This document shows, one piece after another, positions 9,994 through 21,051 of a stretch of DNA of 64,000 nt (position 1 is the first letter of the stretch; each line of letters begins with the position of its first letter). The stretch is from NCBI GenBank assembly GCA_032250735.1, contig JAVVEP010000002.1, positions 172,003 to 236,002 of the forward strand. The letters are read 5' to 3'. The position numbers were made by a program, and so were the translations under genes. The notes under the pieces are model-generated. The model was given only the letters and a program-made list of their open reading frames with translations. It did no database searches and had not been told where the DNA came from. This DNA comes from Gammaproteobacteria bacterium (GTDB lineage Bacteria > Pseudomonadota > Gammaproteobacteria > SZUA-152).

Positions 9994-10743
9994 ATGCGTC
10001 AAATCCTGGTAGCCGGAAACTGGAAAATGAACGGTTCGCTGAAAGAGAATCAGCTGCTGCTCGACGGTGTGATGGCGGGGGTTAAGGCCGGTGTCAATGC
10101 AAAAGTGGTGGTCTGTCCGCCTGCAATCTATATCCCCCAGGCCGCTGAAGTCCTGGCCGGGAGCGAGGTTTCCTGGGGTGGACAGAATCTCAGCCCGGAA
10201 AAATCCGGCGCGTTTACCGGCGAGATTTCTGCGGATATGCTGCTGGATCTCGGTTCCCGGTACGTGATTGTCGGTCACTCGGAGCGCCGCGCCCTGTTTG
10301 GCGAGACGGACGAGGTGGTTGCCGACAAATATGCGGCCGCCCATGCGGCGGGCCTGATCCCTATCCTGTGTGTCGGCGAGCTGCTGGAAGAGCGTGAGTC
10401 CGGGGAAACCGAGGCAGTGGTGGCCCGACAGCTCGATGCCGTATTGGCCCGATCCGGCGTCACCGCCCTGGGCGACGGTATTGTGGCGTACGAACCGGTA
10501 TGGGCGATTGGCACCGGTAAGACCGCCTCGCCGCAGCAGGCGCAGGATGTACATGCCTTTATTCGCCAGCGTGTTGCCGAAAAGGATGCCGCTATCGCCG
10601 ATAAGCTACAAATTCTTTACGGTGGCAGCGTAAAGCCGGATAATGCCGGCGAATTGTTTGCCATGGCAGATATCGATGGTGGCCTGATCGGTGGCGCATC
10701 ACTGGATGCCGCGGGCTTTTTGGCGATTTGCCGTGCGGGCTGA
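9994..10743 (+). CDS. tpiA: Triosephosphate isomerase
   Basis: TpiA interconverts dihydroxyacetone phosphate and glyceraldehyde 3-phosphate. The 249-residue TIM barrel has all catalytic residues: Lys11 in AGNWKMNG, His95 in VGHSERR and Glu167 in AYEPVWAIGTG, plus the phosphate-binding LYGGSVKPDNA. An AAAGGAAA ribosome-binding site precedes the ATG. Unlike E. coli, tpiA sits between glmM and secG, an arrangement known in many other proteobacteria. The upstream 176 bases include a short TGT repeat and no gene. Confidence 0.98.
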   Translation: MRQILVAGNWKMNGSLKENQLLLDGVMAGVKAGVNAKVVVCPPAIYIPQAAEVLAGSEVSWGGQNLSPEKSGAFTGEISADMLLDLGSRYVIVGHSERRALFGETDEVVADKYAAAHAAGLIPILCVGELLEERESGETEAVVARQLDAVLARSGVTALGDGIVAYEPVWAIGTGKTASPQQAQDVHAFIRQRVAEKDAAIADKLQILYGGSVKPDNAGELFAMADIDGGLIGGASLDAAGFLAICRAG

Positions 10744-10820
10744 TATTCCTATCGCCGGTGCTATACCAAGTGCTACCAAGTAAGAGATTTCAAACGTTCC
10801 AATATTGAGTTTATACGTTC

Positions 10821-11228
10821 ATGCAAACAGCATTATTAGCAATACATATTTTAGTCGCCCTGGGCATCGTTGGCCTGGTGTTGATGCAGCACGGAAAGGG
10901 CGCTGATGCCGGTGCCGCCTTTGGTGCCGGTGCGGCTGGCGGGGCTTCCGGTTCGGTGTTTGGCGCAAAGGGATCCAGCAACTTTCTTTCACGCTCCACC
11001 GCGATATTGGCGACGGTCTTTTTTCTGACCAGCCTGTCGATGGCGTATATGTTCAGAACGGCGGAGGTCCCCAGCAGCCTGATGGATCAGCAGACAGAGA
11101 TGCCGGTCACCTCTGAGGCAGCTCAACCGACGGTTGATACTGATGGACCGGTTGTACCCGTGCAAGAAGCGCCCGTACAAGAAGCACCGCTACAAAAAGA
11201 TTCCAACGACACGCCGGAAAGCCCGTAA
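10821..11228 (+). CDS. secG: Preprotein translocase subunit SecG
   Basis: SecG is the small non-essential subunit of the SecYEG channel and assists SecA-driven export. The 135 residues have two membrane helices, at about 2-22 and 56-73, separated by the glycine-rich cytosolic loop [18 protein letters not shown] that marks the family. The C-terminus beyond residue 85 is an acidic, proline-rich extension with a short VQEAP duplication; such extensions vary among proteobacteria. It directly precedes tRNA-Leu, as in E. coli (secG-leuU). Confidence 0.96.
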   Translation: MQTALLAIHILVALGIVGLVLMQHGKGADAGAAFGAGAAGGASGSVFGAKGSSNFLSRSTAILATVFFLTSLSMAYMFRTAEVPSSLMDQQTEMPVTSEAAQPTVDTDGPVVPVQEAPVQEAPLQKDSNDTPESP

Positions 11229-11308
11229 CCGGTTTTGTGACGGGTGGTAGCTGCTGATTTAGTGCAGCGCGAATGAACCTGCGGGTGATGTTCAGTAGTT
11301 AAAAAATT

Positions 11309-11393
11309 GCCGATGTGGTGGAATTGGTAGACACGCTATCTTGAGGGGGTAGTGGCGTAAGCTGTGCCGGTTCGACTCCGGCCATCGGCACCA
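11309..11393 (+). tRNA. leuU: tRNA-Leu (anticodon GAG)
   Basis: The 85-base gene includes an encoded CCA end. The 7-bp acceptor stem is GCCGATG with CATCGGC, the D-arm has GTGG..TTGGTAGAC, the anticodon stem is CTATC/GGTAG around loop TTGAGGG with GAG at 11343-11345, and the T-arm is CCGGTTCGACTCCGG. The variable arm is of class II type, though short. It decodes CUC and CUU. The position between secG and nuo matches E. coli leuU downstream of secG. Confidence 0.97.
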
Positions 11394-11479
11394 TATTTTA
11401 AGCGAAGTCAAATGGATTCCTCTGGAATAATGTGAATTAACACATTGATTCGCAAGGGGTATTTGCAAAGTCTCCAGCC

Positions 11480-11509
11480 TTGACAAGCTCTTTTGATCTA
11501 GCCTAGACT
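11480..11509 (+). promoter_or_regulatory. Predicted sigma70 promoter of the nuo operon
   Basis: A consensus -35 TTGACA (11480-11485) and a -10-like TAGACT (11504-11509) are separated by 18 bases. They lie about 146 bases upstream of the nuoA ATG and downstream of tRNA-Leu, the only sizeable spacer before the fourteen nuo genes. The leader between promoter and nuoA is AT-rich near its 3' end with no gene. Seen by motif only. Confidence 0.5.
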
Positions 11510-11654
11510 CGGTGGTTCGTGCAAACGAATCACGTCTTACCGCTTGGGATAAAAGCGGACGACACAGTGTCAATAATGCGTTTGCAGCAAATTTATAGTT
11601 ACCAATAACGACAAAAAAATAACAATAAAATCTGCGGGTGGGATTCTAAGCGGT

Positions 11655-12011
11655 ATGCTTGAAAATTATTTACCAATTCTCGTTTTTCTGGTGCTGGGCC
11701 TGATCTTTGGTGTGGCGCCCATTGCCTTGGCCTATCTGCTGGCAGAGCAGCGCCCCGATAGCGCCAAACTGTCTCCCTATGAGTGTGGCTTCGAAGCCTT
11801 CGAAGACTCTCGCATGAAATTTGACGTGCGCTTTTACCTGGTTGCTATCCTGTTCATTATCTTTGATCTTGAAATCGCCTTTATGTTTCCGTGGGCCGTG
11901 GTGCTTGAAGATCTGGGTGTTTATGGTTTCTGGGTCATGTTTGTCTTTTTAGCCATTCTGGTTGCCGGTTTTGCCTATGAATGGAAAAAGGGGGCCATGG
12001 AATGGGAGTAG
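11655..12011 (+). CDS. nuoA: NADH-quinone oxidoreductase subunit A
   Basis: NuoA is a membrane subunit of respiratory complex I at the junction with the peripheral arm. The 118 residues have three membrane helices, at about 6-26, 62-81 and 88-108. Between TM1 and TM2 lies the conserved loop [20 protein letters not shown], which contains the Cys that responds to active/deactive state in homologues. It begins the operon, and its last ten bases overlap nuoB. Normal length and motifs. Confidence 0.97.
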   Translation: MLENYLPILVFLVLGLIFGVAPIALAYLLAEQRPDSAKLSPYECGFEAFEDSRMKFDVRFYLVAILFIIFDLEIAFMFPWAVVLEDLGVYGFWVMFVFLAILVAGFAYEWKKGAMEWE

Positions 12012-12478
12012 AAGGCATTCTTGAGAAAGGCGTGGTCACGACCTCGGCTGATGCGCTGATCAACTGGGCGCGCACCGGTTCGTTGTGGCCGATGACCTTT
12101 GGTCTTGCCTGCTGTGCCGTGGAGATGATGCATGCCGGCGCATCGCGCTATGACCTTGATCGTTTTGGCATAATTTTCCGTCCCAGTCCCCGTCAATCGG
12201 ATGTAATGATTGTGGCGGGCACGCTGGTGAACAAGATGGCGCCCGCATTGCGCAAGGTTTATGACCAGATGTCTGAGCCGCGCTGGGTCATTTCCATGGG
12301 TTCATGCGCCAACGGTGGCGGTTATTATCATTATTCGTATTCGGTGGTGCGCGGCTGTGACCGCATTGTGCCCGTGGATATCTATGTGCCAGGTTGTCCG
12401 CCAACAGCAGAAGCGCTGCTTTACGGCATCATACAACTACAAAATAAAATTAAGCGCACAAATACTATTGCCCGCTAA
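12002..12478 (+). CDS. nuoB: NADH-quinone oxidoreductase subunit B
   Basis: NuoB carries cluster N2, the 4Fe-4S centre that passes electrons to ubiquinone. The 158 residues contain the unusual tandem cysteines in [12 protein letters not shown] plus further ligand cysteines in [12 protein letters not shown] and [16 protein letters not shown] longer frame starts at 11981, but the ATG at 12002 gives the standard [18 protein letters not shown]-terminus. It overlaps nuoA by ten bases, implying coupled translation. Confidence 0.97.
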   Translation: MGVEGILEKGVVTTSADALINWARTGSLWPMTFGLACCAVEMMHAGASRYDLDRFGIIFRPSPRQSDVMIVAGTLVNKMAPALRKVYDQMSEPRWVISMGSCANGGGYYHYSYSVVRGCDRIVPVDIYVPGCPPTAEALLYGIIQLQNKIKRTNTIAR

Positions 12479-12539
12479 TTATCGCCCGTTTGCAGTTGGG
12501 CCTCGGAATAGTTTCAGAGAGTGAGGGATTTTTTTGCTG

Positions 12540-13214
12540 ATGAGTAATGCAGCTGACAAACTTGCCGCACGTATCCAGGATCGCTTCAGCGATCTTATGG
12601 CTATTGATGTGGCTTTTGACGAAGTCACTATTGAAGTTGCCGCCAAAGACATCGTGCAAACATGCACCGCTCTGCGTGATGAGCCCGATTTTGCCTTCAC
12701 CCTGCTATGTGATCTTTGCGCGGTTGATTATCTGACCTATGGCAAGGCGGAGTGGGAGACCCGTACAGCAACGGGTAGCGGCTTTAGTCGTGGTGTAGAA
12801 TCACGCGATATCACCCCCAGTAGCGGTGGTGATGCGCGCCGATTCGCCGTGGTATATCACCTGTTATCCGTAGTTAATAATCGTCGCCTGCGCGTGAAGG
12901 TCTATCTGCACGAAGATGAACCTATTGTGGATTCAGTGGTTGGCGTGTGGACGGGTGCCAACTGGTTTGAGCGCGAGGCCTTCGATCTGTTTGGCATTAT
13001 GTTTAGTGGTCACCCGGATCTACGTCGCTTACTGACGGATTACGGTTTTATCGGCCATCCTTTCCGTAAAGACTTCCCCCTGATCGGTAATGTGGAAATG
13101 CGTTACGACGCGGAAAAACGCCGCGTGATTTACGAGCCGGTGAGCATTGAGCCACGTACACTGGTACCTAAAGTTATCCGTGATGATCAGCAGGATGGTA
13201 AGCAACGTGCCTGA
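12540..13214 (+). CDS. nuoC: NADH-quinone oxidoreductase subunit C
   Basis: NuoC (30 kDa subunit) is a structural peripheral-arm protein of complex I. The family signature is ERE(A/T)FDLFGI-like [16 protein letters not shown], followed by [24 protein letters not shown]. It has 224 residues from the ATG at 12540; a TTG two codons upstream is closer to the GAGGG ribosome-binding site and cannot be excluded. It is not fused to nuoD, unlike E. coli. About residue 76-95 there is an extra Ser/Gly-rich stretch that looks like a variable loop. Confidence 0.95.
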   Translation: MSNAADKLAARIQDRFSDLMAIDVAFDEVTIEVAAKDIVQTCTALRDEPDFAFTLLCDLCAVDYLTYGKAEWETRTATGSGFSRGVESRDITPSSGGDARRFAVVYHLLSVVNNRRLRVKVYLHEDEPIVDSVVGVWTGANWFEREAFDLFGIMFSGHPDLRRLLTDYGFIGHPFRKDFPLIGNVEMRYDAEKRRVIYEPVSIEPRTLVPKVIRDDQQDGKQRA

Positions 13215-14460
13215 GATTAAAAATTACACGCTCAACTTCGGGCCCCAGCATCCATCTGCACACGGTGTGTTACGTTTGGTGTTGGAGATGGACGGTGAAA
13301 CCATCGAGCGCGCTGATCCGCATATTGGTCTGTTGCACCGCGGTACGGAAAAACTGGCTGAATCCAAGCCCTATAATCAATCCATTCCCTACATGGATCG
13401 ACTCGATTACGTCTCCATGATGTGTAACGAACACGGTTATGTGTTGGCGCTCGAAAAAATGCTCGGTGTACAGGCGCCAGAGCGTGCTCAGTACATCCGT
13501 GTTATGTTCGACGAAATTACCCGTATTCTTAATCACCTGATGTGGTTGGGCGCACATGCGCTGGATATCGGTGCAATGACCGTGTTCCTGTATGCCTTTC
13601 GCGAACGTGAAGACATGATGGACATGTACGAGGCCGTGTCCGGCGCGCGTATGCATGCGGCGTATTACCGTCCGGGTGGTGTGTACCGTGACCTGCCGGA
13701 CAGCATGCCATTGTATGAAGCTTCCAAATGGCACAACCAGAAGGAAGTGGATGTTAAAAATCAAAACCGCCATGGCAGTCTGCTGGATTTTATTGCCGAC
13801 TTCGTGAGTCGTTTCCCGGCCTGTGTTGACGAATATGAAACGTTACTAACTGATAACCGTATCTGGAAACAGCGCACCGTTGGCATCGGTGTTGTTAGTC
13901 CGGAACGCGCATTGCAGCTGGGTTTTACGGGGCCAATGCTTCGTGGTTCAGGTGTTGAGTGGGACATCCGCAAAAAACAGCCGTATGAAGTTTATGACAA
14001 GCTAGATTTTGAAATACCCATTGGCGCTACGGGTGATAGTTATGACCGTTATCTGGTGCGCATCGAAGAAATGCGTCAGTCAAACAACATCATCAAGCAG
14101 TGTGTTGAATGGCTTCGCGTCAATCCCGGCCCGGTGATGCTGGATGATCACAAACTGACCCCACCCAGCCGCGAACATATGAAAGACGACATGGAGTCGT
14201 TGATCCATCATTTTAAACTGTTCACGGAAGGTTATGCATTGCCCCGCGGTGAGGTGTATACCGCGATCGAACATCCTAAAGGTGAATTTGGTATTTATCT
14301 TGTATCGGATGGCTCGAACAAGCCCTACCGCTTAAAGATTCGTGCGCCGGGTTTTGCGCATATTTCGTCGCTGGATGAAATGACGCGTGGCCACATGTTG
14401 GCGGATGTGGTGGCGATCATTGGTACACAAGATATCGTATTTGGTGAGGTGGATCGATAA
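13207..14460 (+). CDS. nuoD: NADH-quinone oxidoreductase subunit D
   Basis: NuoD (49 kDa subunit) forms the quinone-binding cavity with NuoB. It starts [19 protein letters not shown], the classic motif, and ends [14 protein letters not shown]. An ATG at 13195 is in frame, but the GTG at 13207 has an AGGATGG ribosome-binding site at 13192-13198 with good spacing and gives 417 residues, the common family length. It overlaps nuoC by eight bases, and its TAA overlaps the nuoE ATG by one base. Confidence 0.95.
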   Translation: MPEIKNYTLNFGPQHPSAHGVLRLVLEMDGETIERADPHIGLLHRGTEKLAESKPYNQSIPYMDRLDYVSMMCNEHGYVLALEKMLGVQAPERAQYIRVMFDEITRILNHLMWLGAHALDIGAMTVFLYAFREREDMMDMYEAVSGARMHAAYYRPGGVYRDLPDSMPLYEASKWHNQKEVDVKNQNRHGSLLDFIADFVSRFPACVDEYETLLTDNRIWKQRTVGIGVVSPERALQLGFTGPMLRGSGVEWDIRKKQPYEVYDKLDFEIPIGATGDSYDRYLVRIEEMRQSNNIIKQCVEWLRVNPGPVMLDDHKLTPPSREHMKDDMESLIHHFKLFTEGYALPRGEVYTAIEHPKGEFGIYLVSDGSNKPYRLKIRAPGFAHISSLDEMTRGHMLADVVAIIGTQDIVFGEVDR

Positions 14461-14966
14461 TGGCTGCCGTCATGAAACAGGGTTTGGACAAGCTGATTTC
14501 CGCTGAGTCCTTGGTTGAAATCGATAAATGGGTTTCGAAATATCCCGCCGACAAAAAACAGTCTGCGGTCATGGCTGCTTTGCGCATTGTGCAAGACGCG
14601 AATGGCGGCCACTTGACGACTGAACTGATGGATGCTGTCGCAGACTATCTTGAAATGCCGCGCGTATCAGCCTACGAGGTCGCAACCTTCTATTCCATGT
14701 ATGAATTATCACCGGTTGGCCAGCACAAGATATGCGTGTGTACAAACATCTCTTGCATGCTGTGTGGCTCGGATGAGATTGTTGCCCACCTTAAAAAGCG
14801 CCTCGGGATTGGTTTCGGTGAGATTACACCGGATGGTCGGTTCTCGTTAAAGGAAGTAGAGTGTCTGGGGGCCTGCGTAGGCGCGCCGATGTTGCAAATT
14901 GGCACGCAATACCATGAACACCTGACGCCTGAAACGATCGACCAGATTCTGGATGGCCTGGATTAA
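14460..14966 (+). CDS. nuoE: NADH-quinone oxidoreductase subunit E
   Basis: NuoE (24 kDa subunit) has a thioredoxin-like fold and binds the 2Fe-2S cluster N1a. The four ligand cysteines are in [10 protein letters not shown] and in [11 protein letters not shown]. The protein has 168 residues, with the helical N-terminus typical of the family and the motif [15 protein letters not shown]. It works with NuoF in the NADH-oxidising tip. The start overlaps the nuoD stop by one base. Confidence 0.97.
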   Translation: MAAVMKQGLDKLISAESLVEIDKWVSKYPADKKQSAVMAALRIVQDANGGHLTTELMDAVADYLEMPRVSAYEVATFYSMYELSPVGQHKICVCTNISCMLCGSDEIVAHLKKRLGIGFGEITPDGRFSLKEVECLGACVGAPMLQIGTQYHEHLTPETIDQILDGLD

Positions 14967-14971
14967 AAATT

Positions 14972-16243
14972 ATGGTCAATGAAGTCTGTTTTAAAACTCT
15001 CCACCTCGATAAGCCGTGGACGCTGGAAACATACCAGGGCGAAGGTGGTTATGAGGTTTGGAAAAAAATTCTGGCGGAGAAAACCTCGCCGGAAGATATT
15101 ATCAGTGAATTAAAGGCATCCGCTTTACGCGGGCGTGGCGGTGCGGGTTTTCCCACCGGCCTGAAGTGGAGCTTTATGCCGCGCAATACGCCTGGACAAA
15201 AATACATTGTTTGCAATTCGGACGAAGGCGAGCCCGGCACCTGCAAAGACCGGGATATTCTCCGTTTTAATCCCCATGCCCTGGTTGAAGGGATGGCGAT
15301 TGCCGGCTACACCATTGGCGCCACTGTTGGCTACAACTATATCCGTGGCGAGTTCTGGGAGCCTTATGAACGGTTTCAGCAGGCCATCGATGATGCCTAT
15401 GCTGCTGGCCTGCTCGGTAAAAACATTATGGGCTCCGGGGTCGATTTTGACCTTAATGTTCACCTCGGTGGCGGGGCCTATATCTGCGGTGAAGAAACCG
15501 CACTGCTGGAGTCCATCGAAGGCAAAAAGGGACAGCCGCGTTTCAAGCCACCGTTTCCCGCCAGTTTTGGCCTGTACGGTCGACCCACCACAATAAACAA
15601 TACCGAGACGCTCGCCTCAGTTCCGAGCATCTTGAAAAATGGTGGACAGTGGTTCCTCGATATCGGCAAACCAAACAATGGTGGCCCCAAGATTTACAGT
15701 GTCAGCGGCCATGTTAACAAGCCGGGTAATTATGAAGTGCCTATGGGCATGCCATTTTCTGAATTGCTGGAAATGGCTGGCGGTGTGCGAGATGGACATA
15801 CCTTAAAAGCCGTCATTCCCGGCGGTTCATCAACGCCCATTCTGACGGGCGAGGAAATGATGGCCGTTACGATGGATTATGATTCCATCGCCAAGGCCGG
15901 CTCAATGCTGGGCGCTGGCTCGGTTATTGTTATGGATGACACAACCTGTATGGTTAAGGCCCTGGCACGCATTTCTCATTTCTATTTCGAAGAGTCATGT
16001 GGCCAATGTACGCCGTGCCGTGAAGGAACGGGTTGGTTATCGCGCGTCATACACCGCATCGAGCACGGCCAGGGCAGGCAGGAAGACCTGGATTTGTTGC
16101 TGGACGTGGCGAATAAAATCCAGGGTCGCACCATTTGTGCGTTAGGTGATGCGGCGGCCATGCCGGTAACCAGTTTTGTCAAGAAATTCCGTGATGAGTT
16201 TCAATACCATATAGATCATAAGACCTGCATGGTGGGTGCTTAG
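14972..16243 (+). CDS. nuoF: NADH-quinone oxidoreductase subunit F
   Basis: NuoF (51 kDa subunit) oxidises NADH through FMN. The NADH/FMN-binding glycine-rich motif is [18 protein letters not shown], the FMN region contains [15 protein letters not shown], and the 4Fe-4S cluster N3 site is [14 protein letters not shown] with a further Cys near the end ([12 protein letters not shown]). The 423 residues are a normal length. It lies five bases after nuoE. Confidence 0.98.
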   Translation: MVNEVCFKTLHLDKPWTLETYQGEGGYEVWKKILAEKTSPEDIISELKASALRGRGGAGFPTGLKWSFMPRNTPGQKYIVCNSDEGEPGTCKDRDILRFNPHALVEGMAIAGYTIGATVGYNYIRGEFWEPYERFQQAIDDAYAAGLLGKNIMGSGVDFDLNVHLGGGAYICGEETALLESIEGKKGQPRFKPPFPASFGLYGRPTTINNTETLASVPSILKNGGQWFLDIGKPNNGGPKIYSVSGHVNKPGNYEVPMGMPFSELLEMAGGVRDGHTLKAVIPGGSSTPILTGEEMMAVTMDYDSIAKAGSMLGAGSVIVMDDTTCMVKALARISHFYFEESCGQCTPCREGTGWLSRVIHRIEHGQGRQEDLDLLLDVANKIQGRTICALGDAAAMPVTSFVKKFRDEFQYHIDHKTCMVGA

Positions 16244-16313
16244 CATTTTGTCCTTAAGCTGAATTATGAAGTCCCGGCTATTAGCCGTAATAAAAACTGG
16301 TGCGAGTAATACG

Positions 16314-18683
16314 ATGGTAAACATCGAAATAGACGGTAAGCAATTAGAAGCGCGCGAAGGTGCGATGATTATTGAGGCGGCAGATGACGCCGGGATCTAT
16401 ATTCCGCGTTTTTGCTACCACAAGAAATTATCCATCGCGGCCAACTGCCGTATGTGCCTGATTGAAGTTGAAAAGGTCGGCAAGGCATTGCCAGCCTGTG
16501 CGACGCCGATTACCGATGGCATGAAAATCAGCACCCGTTCCGCGAAGGCCATCGAGGCACAAAAAAGCGTGATGGAGTTTTTGCTGATTAACCATCCGCT
16601 GGATTGCCCGATTTGCGATCAGGGCGGTGAATGTGAGCTGCAAGACATCGCCATGGGTTATGGTGGCGATGTGTCGGTATATACCGAGCAAAAACGTGTT
16701 GTCGAAAACAAGAATTTTGGTCCGCTGATATCCGGCGAGATGACGCGCTGCATTCACTGCACCCGTTGCGTGCGTTTTGGTGAGGAAATTGCCGGCATTA
16801 AGGAGCTAGGTGCCACCGGTCGCGGCGAACATATGGAGATCGGCACCTATGTGCAGCTCAGTATCAGCTCAGAGCTGTCAGGCAACGTCATCGACCTTTG
16901 CCCCGTTGGTGCGTTGACCTCAAAACCGAGCCGCTTTAGCGCCCGTGCCTGGGAAATAATGCAGCACGAAAGCATAGCGCCGCACGATTGTATCGGCTCA
17001 AACATTCGGGTTCACACCTTCCGCAATCGAGTGGTGCGCGTGGTGCCGAATGAGAACGAGGAAATTAACGAAACCTGGCTGTCTGATCGCGATCGCTTCA
17101 GCTATGAAGGGCTGAATAGCGATGAAAGACTGACCTCGCCGATGATCAAACAGAATGGCGAGTGGAAAGACGTTGATTGGGATACCGCGCTGCACCGGGT
17201 AATTGGCGGCGTCAGTAAAATTCTCAGCGAAAAAGGCGTGGACCAGCTGGGCGCAATAAGCTCACCGAGTTCAACCACTGAAGAACAGTATTTATTACAA
17301 AAACTTCTGCGTGAAATTGGCTCGGGTAATGTCGATCATCGCATTCACCAGCTGGATTTCTCTGATCAGAACGATGAGCCGGTGTTTCCCTGGCTAGGTC
17401 AATCCGTTCAAGACCTCGAACATAATGATGCGATATTATTGATCGGATCGAATATCCGCAAGGATCAGCCCATTGCAGGCCATAGACTGCGAAATGCGGC
17501 ATTGCAGGGCGCCGCGGTGATGGTTGTCAATCAGATTGATTACGATTTCAATTTCCCCCTGCTGGCAAAGAAAATCGGCAGTCCGGTGAAGCTTTTGAGT
17601 GAATTAGGCGCAATCCTGAAGGCTGTGTGCACGTTTACGTCGGTTGACCTACCTGCTGGACTGGCGGATCTGCTGGCGAATGTTTCCGTTGATGACACGC
17701 ATGAGACGATTGCACGTCAATTGCAGACCGCCAATAACGCTTCAGTACTCGTGGGGCACGATGCCTATGCGCATGCACATTTTTCGGCGATACGGGCAAT
17801 GGCCGGCCAGATTGCGAAACTGACATCCAGCAAGCTGGGTTATCTGTCTGACGGCTGCAACAGCGCAGGGGCGAGTCTCGCGGGCGCTGTACCACATCGT
17901 GCTGCTGGCGGCGCTAATGCTGCGTTGAAGGGCAAAAATACCGGCGAGATGCTGGATGCCCAGCTGGCCGCGTATATTCTGATGGGCATCGAGCCGGAAG
18001 TGGATTGTGCCAATCCATCGCGTGCGCTCGCGGCGGTGAATGCCGCAGATTTTGTTGTGGTACTGAATGCCTTCAGCAGCGACAAGATGAAAGAGTATGC
18101 TGATGTGATCTTGCCGATATCACCTTTTTCGGAGACCTCGGGCACCTTTGTCAATGTGGAAGGTCGCTGGCAAAGTTTCGAAGCGGTTGTTGAACCCCTG
18201 GGCGATGCCAGACCCGCCTGGAAAGTGTTGCGCGTACTGGGTAACTTGTTTGACTGCGACGGTTTTGACTATGTCTCAAGCCGGGATGTACGCGAAGAAC
18301 TGAAGTCACTGACGCAAAATGTGGTGCTGACGAATGACATGGAATGGCGCTGTCCTTCGACACTCGCTACCGATAGTCAGGGTATTGAAGGTATTTCGGA
18401 TCAAAATATGTATGCCATCGACGGTCTTGTGCGCCGGGCAAACAGTCTGCAACAGGTTGCTCATGTCGATATGCAGGCAATCAGAGTCAATCAGTCCGTA
18501 GCGACGACTGCGGGATTAACCGATGGGCAGCAGGCGAAAGCTAGGAAAAATAATATTGAAATAATTCTCCCGGTCGTCATCGATGATCGCGTGCCTGACA
18601 ATAGTGCGTTGATGCCGGGAGTCACAACAGCCTCGCTTATGCACGGCGCGTCGATAGGGGAAGTGACTTTATCGCGCGTTTGA
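16314..18683 (+). CDS. nuoG: NADH-quinone oxidoreductase subunit G
   Basis: NuoG (75 kDa subunit) carries the iron-sulfur chain linking NuoF to NuoI. The N-terminal 2Fe-2S domain has RFCYHKKLSIAANCRMCLIEV and PACATPI. Next come CPICDQGGECELQD and the 4Fe-4S motif CIHCTRCVRF. After that is a long molybdopterin-oxidoreductase-like domain without evident cofactor function. The frame is open from 16266, but the ATG at 16314 gives the standard MVNIEIDGKQLEAREG start; the result is 789 residues. It follows nuoF by 70 bases, one of the larger gaps in the operon. Confidence 0.96.
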   Translation: MVNIEIDGKQLEAREGAMIIEAADDAGIYIPRFCYHKKLSIAANCRMCLIEVEKVGKALPACATPITDGMKISTRSAKAIEAQKSVMEFLLINHPLDCPICDQGGECELQDIAMGYGGDVSVYTEQKRVVENKNFGPLISGEMTRCIHCTRCVRFGEEIAGIKELGATGRGEHMEIGTYVQLSISSELSGNVIDLCPVGALTSKPSRFSARAWEIMQHESIAPHDCIGSNIRVHTFRNRVVRVVPNENEEINETWLSDRDRFSYEGLNSDERLTSPMIKQNGEWKDVDWDTALHRVIGGVSKILSEKGVDQLGAISSPSSTTEEQYLLQKLLREIGSGNVDHRIHQLDFSDQNDEPVFPWLGQSVQDLEHNDAILLIGSNIRKDQPIAGHRLRNAALQGAAVMVVNQIDYDFNFPLLAKKIGSPVKLLSELGAILKAVCTFTSVDLPAGLADLLANVSVDDTHETIARQLQTANNASVLVGHDAYAHAHFSAIRAMAGQIAKLTSSKLGYLSDGCNSAGASLAGAVPHRAAGGANAALKGKNTGEMLDAQLAAYILMGIEPEVDCANPSRALAAVNAADFVVVLNAFSSDKMKEYADVILPISPFSETSGTFVNVEGRWQSFEAVVEPLGDARPAWKVLRVLGNLFDCDGFDYVSSRDVREELKSLTQNVVLTNDMEWRCPSTLATDSQGIEGISDQNMYAIDGLVRRANSLQQVAHVDMQAIRVNQSVATTAGLTDGQQAKARKNNIEIILPVVIDDRVPDNSALMPGVTTASLMHGASIGEVTLSRV

Positions 18684-18723
18684 ATGCTAACGCATGATAT
18701 GTGACAAAATTTGAGATACGTGA

Positions 18724-19809
18724 ATGCTTGAATCGATTGAATCAGCACTGAGTTTTTTACCGCCAGGTCTTGTGGCGATGATTGTTATCGTCGGCAAGAT
18801 TCTGTTGCTGGTATTGCCCCTGATGGGTGCGGTAGCTTATCTGACCTTGGCTGAGCGGAAAGTTATCGGTTATATGCAGGTGCGTATCGGGCCGAATCGA
18901 GTAGGTCCACGAGGACTGTTGCAGCCGATTGCTGATGCCGTGAAATTGATGTTCAAGGAAACCATCTTTCCTGCCAACTCCAACCGGTTTTTGTTTATCG
19001 CCGCGCCTGTTTTAACCCTGGCGCCATCATTAGCCGCATGGGCCGTTGTGCCATTTAATGACACGCTGGTTATTTCCAACATTGACGCCTCAATACTCTA
19101 CATCCTGGCAATGACATCCTTGGGTGTTTATGGCGTAATCATCGCAGGTTGGGCATCAAATTCGAAATACGCTTTTCTGGGCGCGCTGCGTTCCGCGGCG
19201 CAGATTGTGTCGTATGAAATCGCGATGGGTTTTGCGCTGGTTGGTGTCCTGATCGCTGCCGGCAGTTTGAATCTGGGGCAGATTGTTGATGGACAGCGGG
19301 GCGACCTCGGTGTGCTCAACTGGTATCTGATTCCTTTGCTGCCATTGTTTATGGTGTATTTTATCTCCGGCGTAGCGGAAACCAACCGTGCTCCGTTTGA
19401 TGTTGCGGAAGGTGAGTCTGAGATCGTTGCCGGTTTCCATGTTGAATATTCCAGCATGACATTCTCGGTTTTCTTCCTGGCGGAATACGCCAACATGATC
19501 TTGATTGCGTTGTTGACCTCGCTCATGTTCCTGGGCGGATGGTTATCCCCGCTGAACGGGATTCTTCCGGCGAGCCTATTGGCAGGTGAGGGGATAGTCA
19601 GCACCCTGCTGGGTGACGGTATCCATTGGCTGCTTGCCAAGACATCCTTCTTCCTGTTTCTGTTTTTATGGTTCCGGGCGACGTTTCCTCGTTATCGCTA
19701 TGACCAGATTATGCGCCTGGGCTGGAAGGTGTTTATCCCGATCACCATTGTCTGGTTGTTGGTGGTTGCCGCCCTGGTCGTTGCACATATCGGCCCATGG
19801 TTTGATTGA
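18724..19809 (+). CDS. nuoH: NADH-quinone oxidoreductase subunit H
   Basis: NuoH is the membrane subunit that forms the quinone entry channel and connects the redox arm to the proton pumps. The 361 residues contain about eight to nine membrane helices and the signatures [23 protein letters not shown], the acidic loop [26 protein letters not shown], and [20 protein letters not shown]. Normal length for the family. The gap from nuoG is 40 bases. Confidence 0.98.
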   Translation: MLESIESALSFLPPGLVAMIVIVGKILLLVLPLMGAVAYLTLAERKVIGYMQVRIGPNRVGPRGLLQPIADAVKLMFKETIFPANSNRFLFIAAPVLTLAPSLAAWAVVPFNDTLVISNIDASILYILAMTSLGVYGVIIAGWASNSKYAFLGALRSAAQIVSYEIAMGFALVGVLIAAGSLNLGQIVDGQRGDLGVLNWYLIPLLPLFMVYFISGVAETNRAPFDVAEGESEIVAGFHVEYSSMTFSVFFLAEYANMILIALLTSLMFLGGWLSPLNGILPASLLAGEGIVSTLLGDGIHWLLAKTSFFLFLFLWFRATFPRYRYDQIMRLGWKVFIPITIVWLLVVAALVVAHIGPWFD

Positions 19810-19861
19810 TGGTGTTTTTAATGAATGACTGTAGGCGTAATGATTTCGGGATGAATTGTTT

Positions 19862-20350
19862 ATGACATCAATTTCGAACTATTTTAAGAGCCTTATCCTG
19901 GCCGAACTATTCCGGGGGCTGCTGCTCACGGGCAAGTATTTCTTCCGCAAAAAAATCACGGTGCAGTATCCGGAAGAAAAAACGCCTATGTCACCACGCT
20001 TCCGGGGACTGCATGCACAGCGCCGTTACCCCAATGGCGAGGAGCGCTGCATTGCCTGCAAACTGTGTGAGGCAGTGTGTCCGGCCCTGGCCATCACCAT
20101 TGATTCAGAAGAGCGAGACGATGGCACACGCCGCACAACCCGCTATGACATTGATCTGACCAAATGTATTTTTTGTGGATTCTGCGAAGAGGCCTGCCCG
20201 GTCGACGCGATTGTTGAAACGCGTCATTTTGAGTATCACGGAGAAGAGAAGGGTGATCTTTATATGACGAAAGACAAACTTCTCGCTGTCGGTGACAAAA
20301 TGGAAAAACAGATTGCCGCAGACCGTGCCAGTGATGCGCGTTACCGCTAG
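19862..20350 (+). CDS. nuoI: NADH-quinone oxidoreductase subunit I
   Basis: NuoI binds the two 4Fe-4S clusters N6a and N6b that deliver electrons to N2. Two ferredoxin motifs are visible: [16 protein letters not shown] and [16 protein letters not shown]. It has 162 residues from the ATG at 19862; a TTG two codons earlier opens the frame but is an unlikely start. The N-terminal amphipathic region [24 protein letters not shown] contacts the membrane arm. Confidence 0.97.
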   Translation: MTSISNYFKSLILAELFRGLLLTGKYFFRKKITVQYPEEKTPMSPRFRGLHAQRRYPNGEERCIACKLCEAVCPALAITIDSEERDDGTRRTTRYDIDLTKCIFCGFCEEACPVDAIVETRHFEYHGEEKGDLYMTKDKLLAVGDKMEKQIAADRASDARYR

Positions 20351-20404
20351 TCGTCACCGAATCGATTAATAACCTATAAAAACATAAAGCAAGAATCTAT
20401 CAAT

Positions 20405-21031
20405 ATGGGATTAGAACAAATCATTTTTTATGTGTTTGCAGCGATACTCATCGGGTCCGCAACCCTGGTGGTGACATTGCGCAATCCCGTTTTTTGCGCG
20501 CTGGCATTGGTGCTCGCATTCTTTACCAGTGCCGGACTCTGGATAATGCTGGAGGCGGAATTTCTCGCCCTGACCTTGATACTGGTCTATGTCGGTGCGG
20601 TTATGGTGTTGTTCCTGTTTGTGGTGATGATGCTTGATATCAACCTGACGGTACTGCGCGAAGGCTTTGCCCGATATCTGCCGCTGGGTCTGGTGGTTGC
20701 CATTATTCTGGTGGCAGAGCTGGCCTTGATTGTCGGACCGGAACAGTTCGGTCTGGAAGCGATGCCTGCACCGGCGGCTCATCCCGAGGGTTATAGCAAT
20801 ACCAAAGAAATTGGTTCTGTTCTCTATACCGTCTATCTGTACCCGTTCGAGATTGCTGCCGTGATTCTGGTGGTGGCGATTGTGGCGGCGATATCGTTGA
20901 CACTGCGTCGTCGCACTACACGCGAGTTTATGAAACCTGAGGCGCAGGTGGCAGTACGGCGCAAAGATAGGGTACGACTGGTGAAAATGTCGTCAGAACC
21001 CACAGAAATAACGAATAAAACAGCCGAATAA
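20405..21031 (+). CDS. nuoJ: NADH-quinone oxidoreductase subunit J
   Basis: NuoJ is a membrane subunit with five helices in the E-channel region of complex I. It has 208 residues. The helix-3 motif [20 protein letters not shown] is diagnostic. The C-terminal tail from about residue 175 is hydrophilic and basic and probably cytoplasmic. It follows nuoI by 54 bases. Confidence 0.96.
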   Translation: MGLEQIIFYVFAAILIGSATLVVTLRNPVFCALALVLAFFTSAGLWIMLEAEFLALTLILVYVGAVMVLFLFVVMMLDINLTVLREGFARYLPLGLVVAIILVAELALIVGPEQFGLEAMPAPAAHPEGYSNTKEIGSVLYTVYLYPFEIAAVILVVAIVAAISLTLRRRTTREFMKPEAQVAVRRKDRVRLVKMSSEPTEITNKTAE

Positions 21032-21051
21032 TTCCTGTCTCCGGGGGGAGC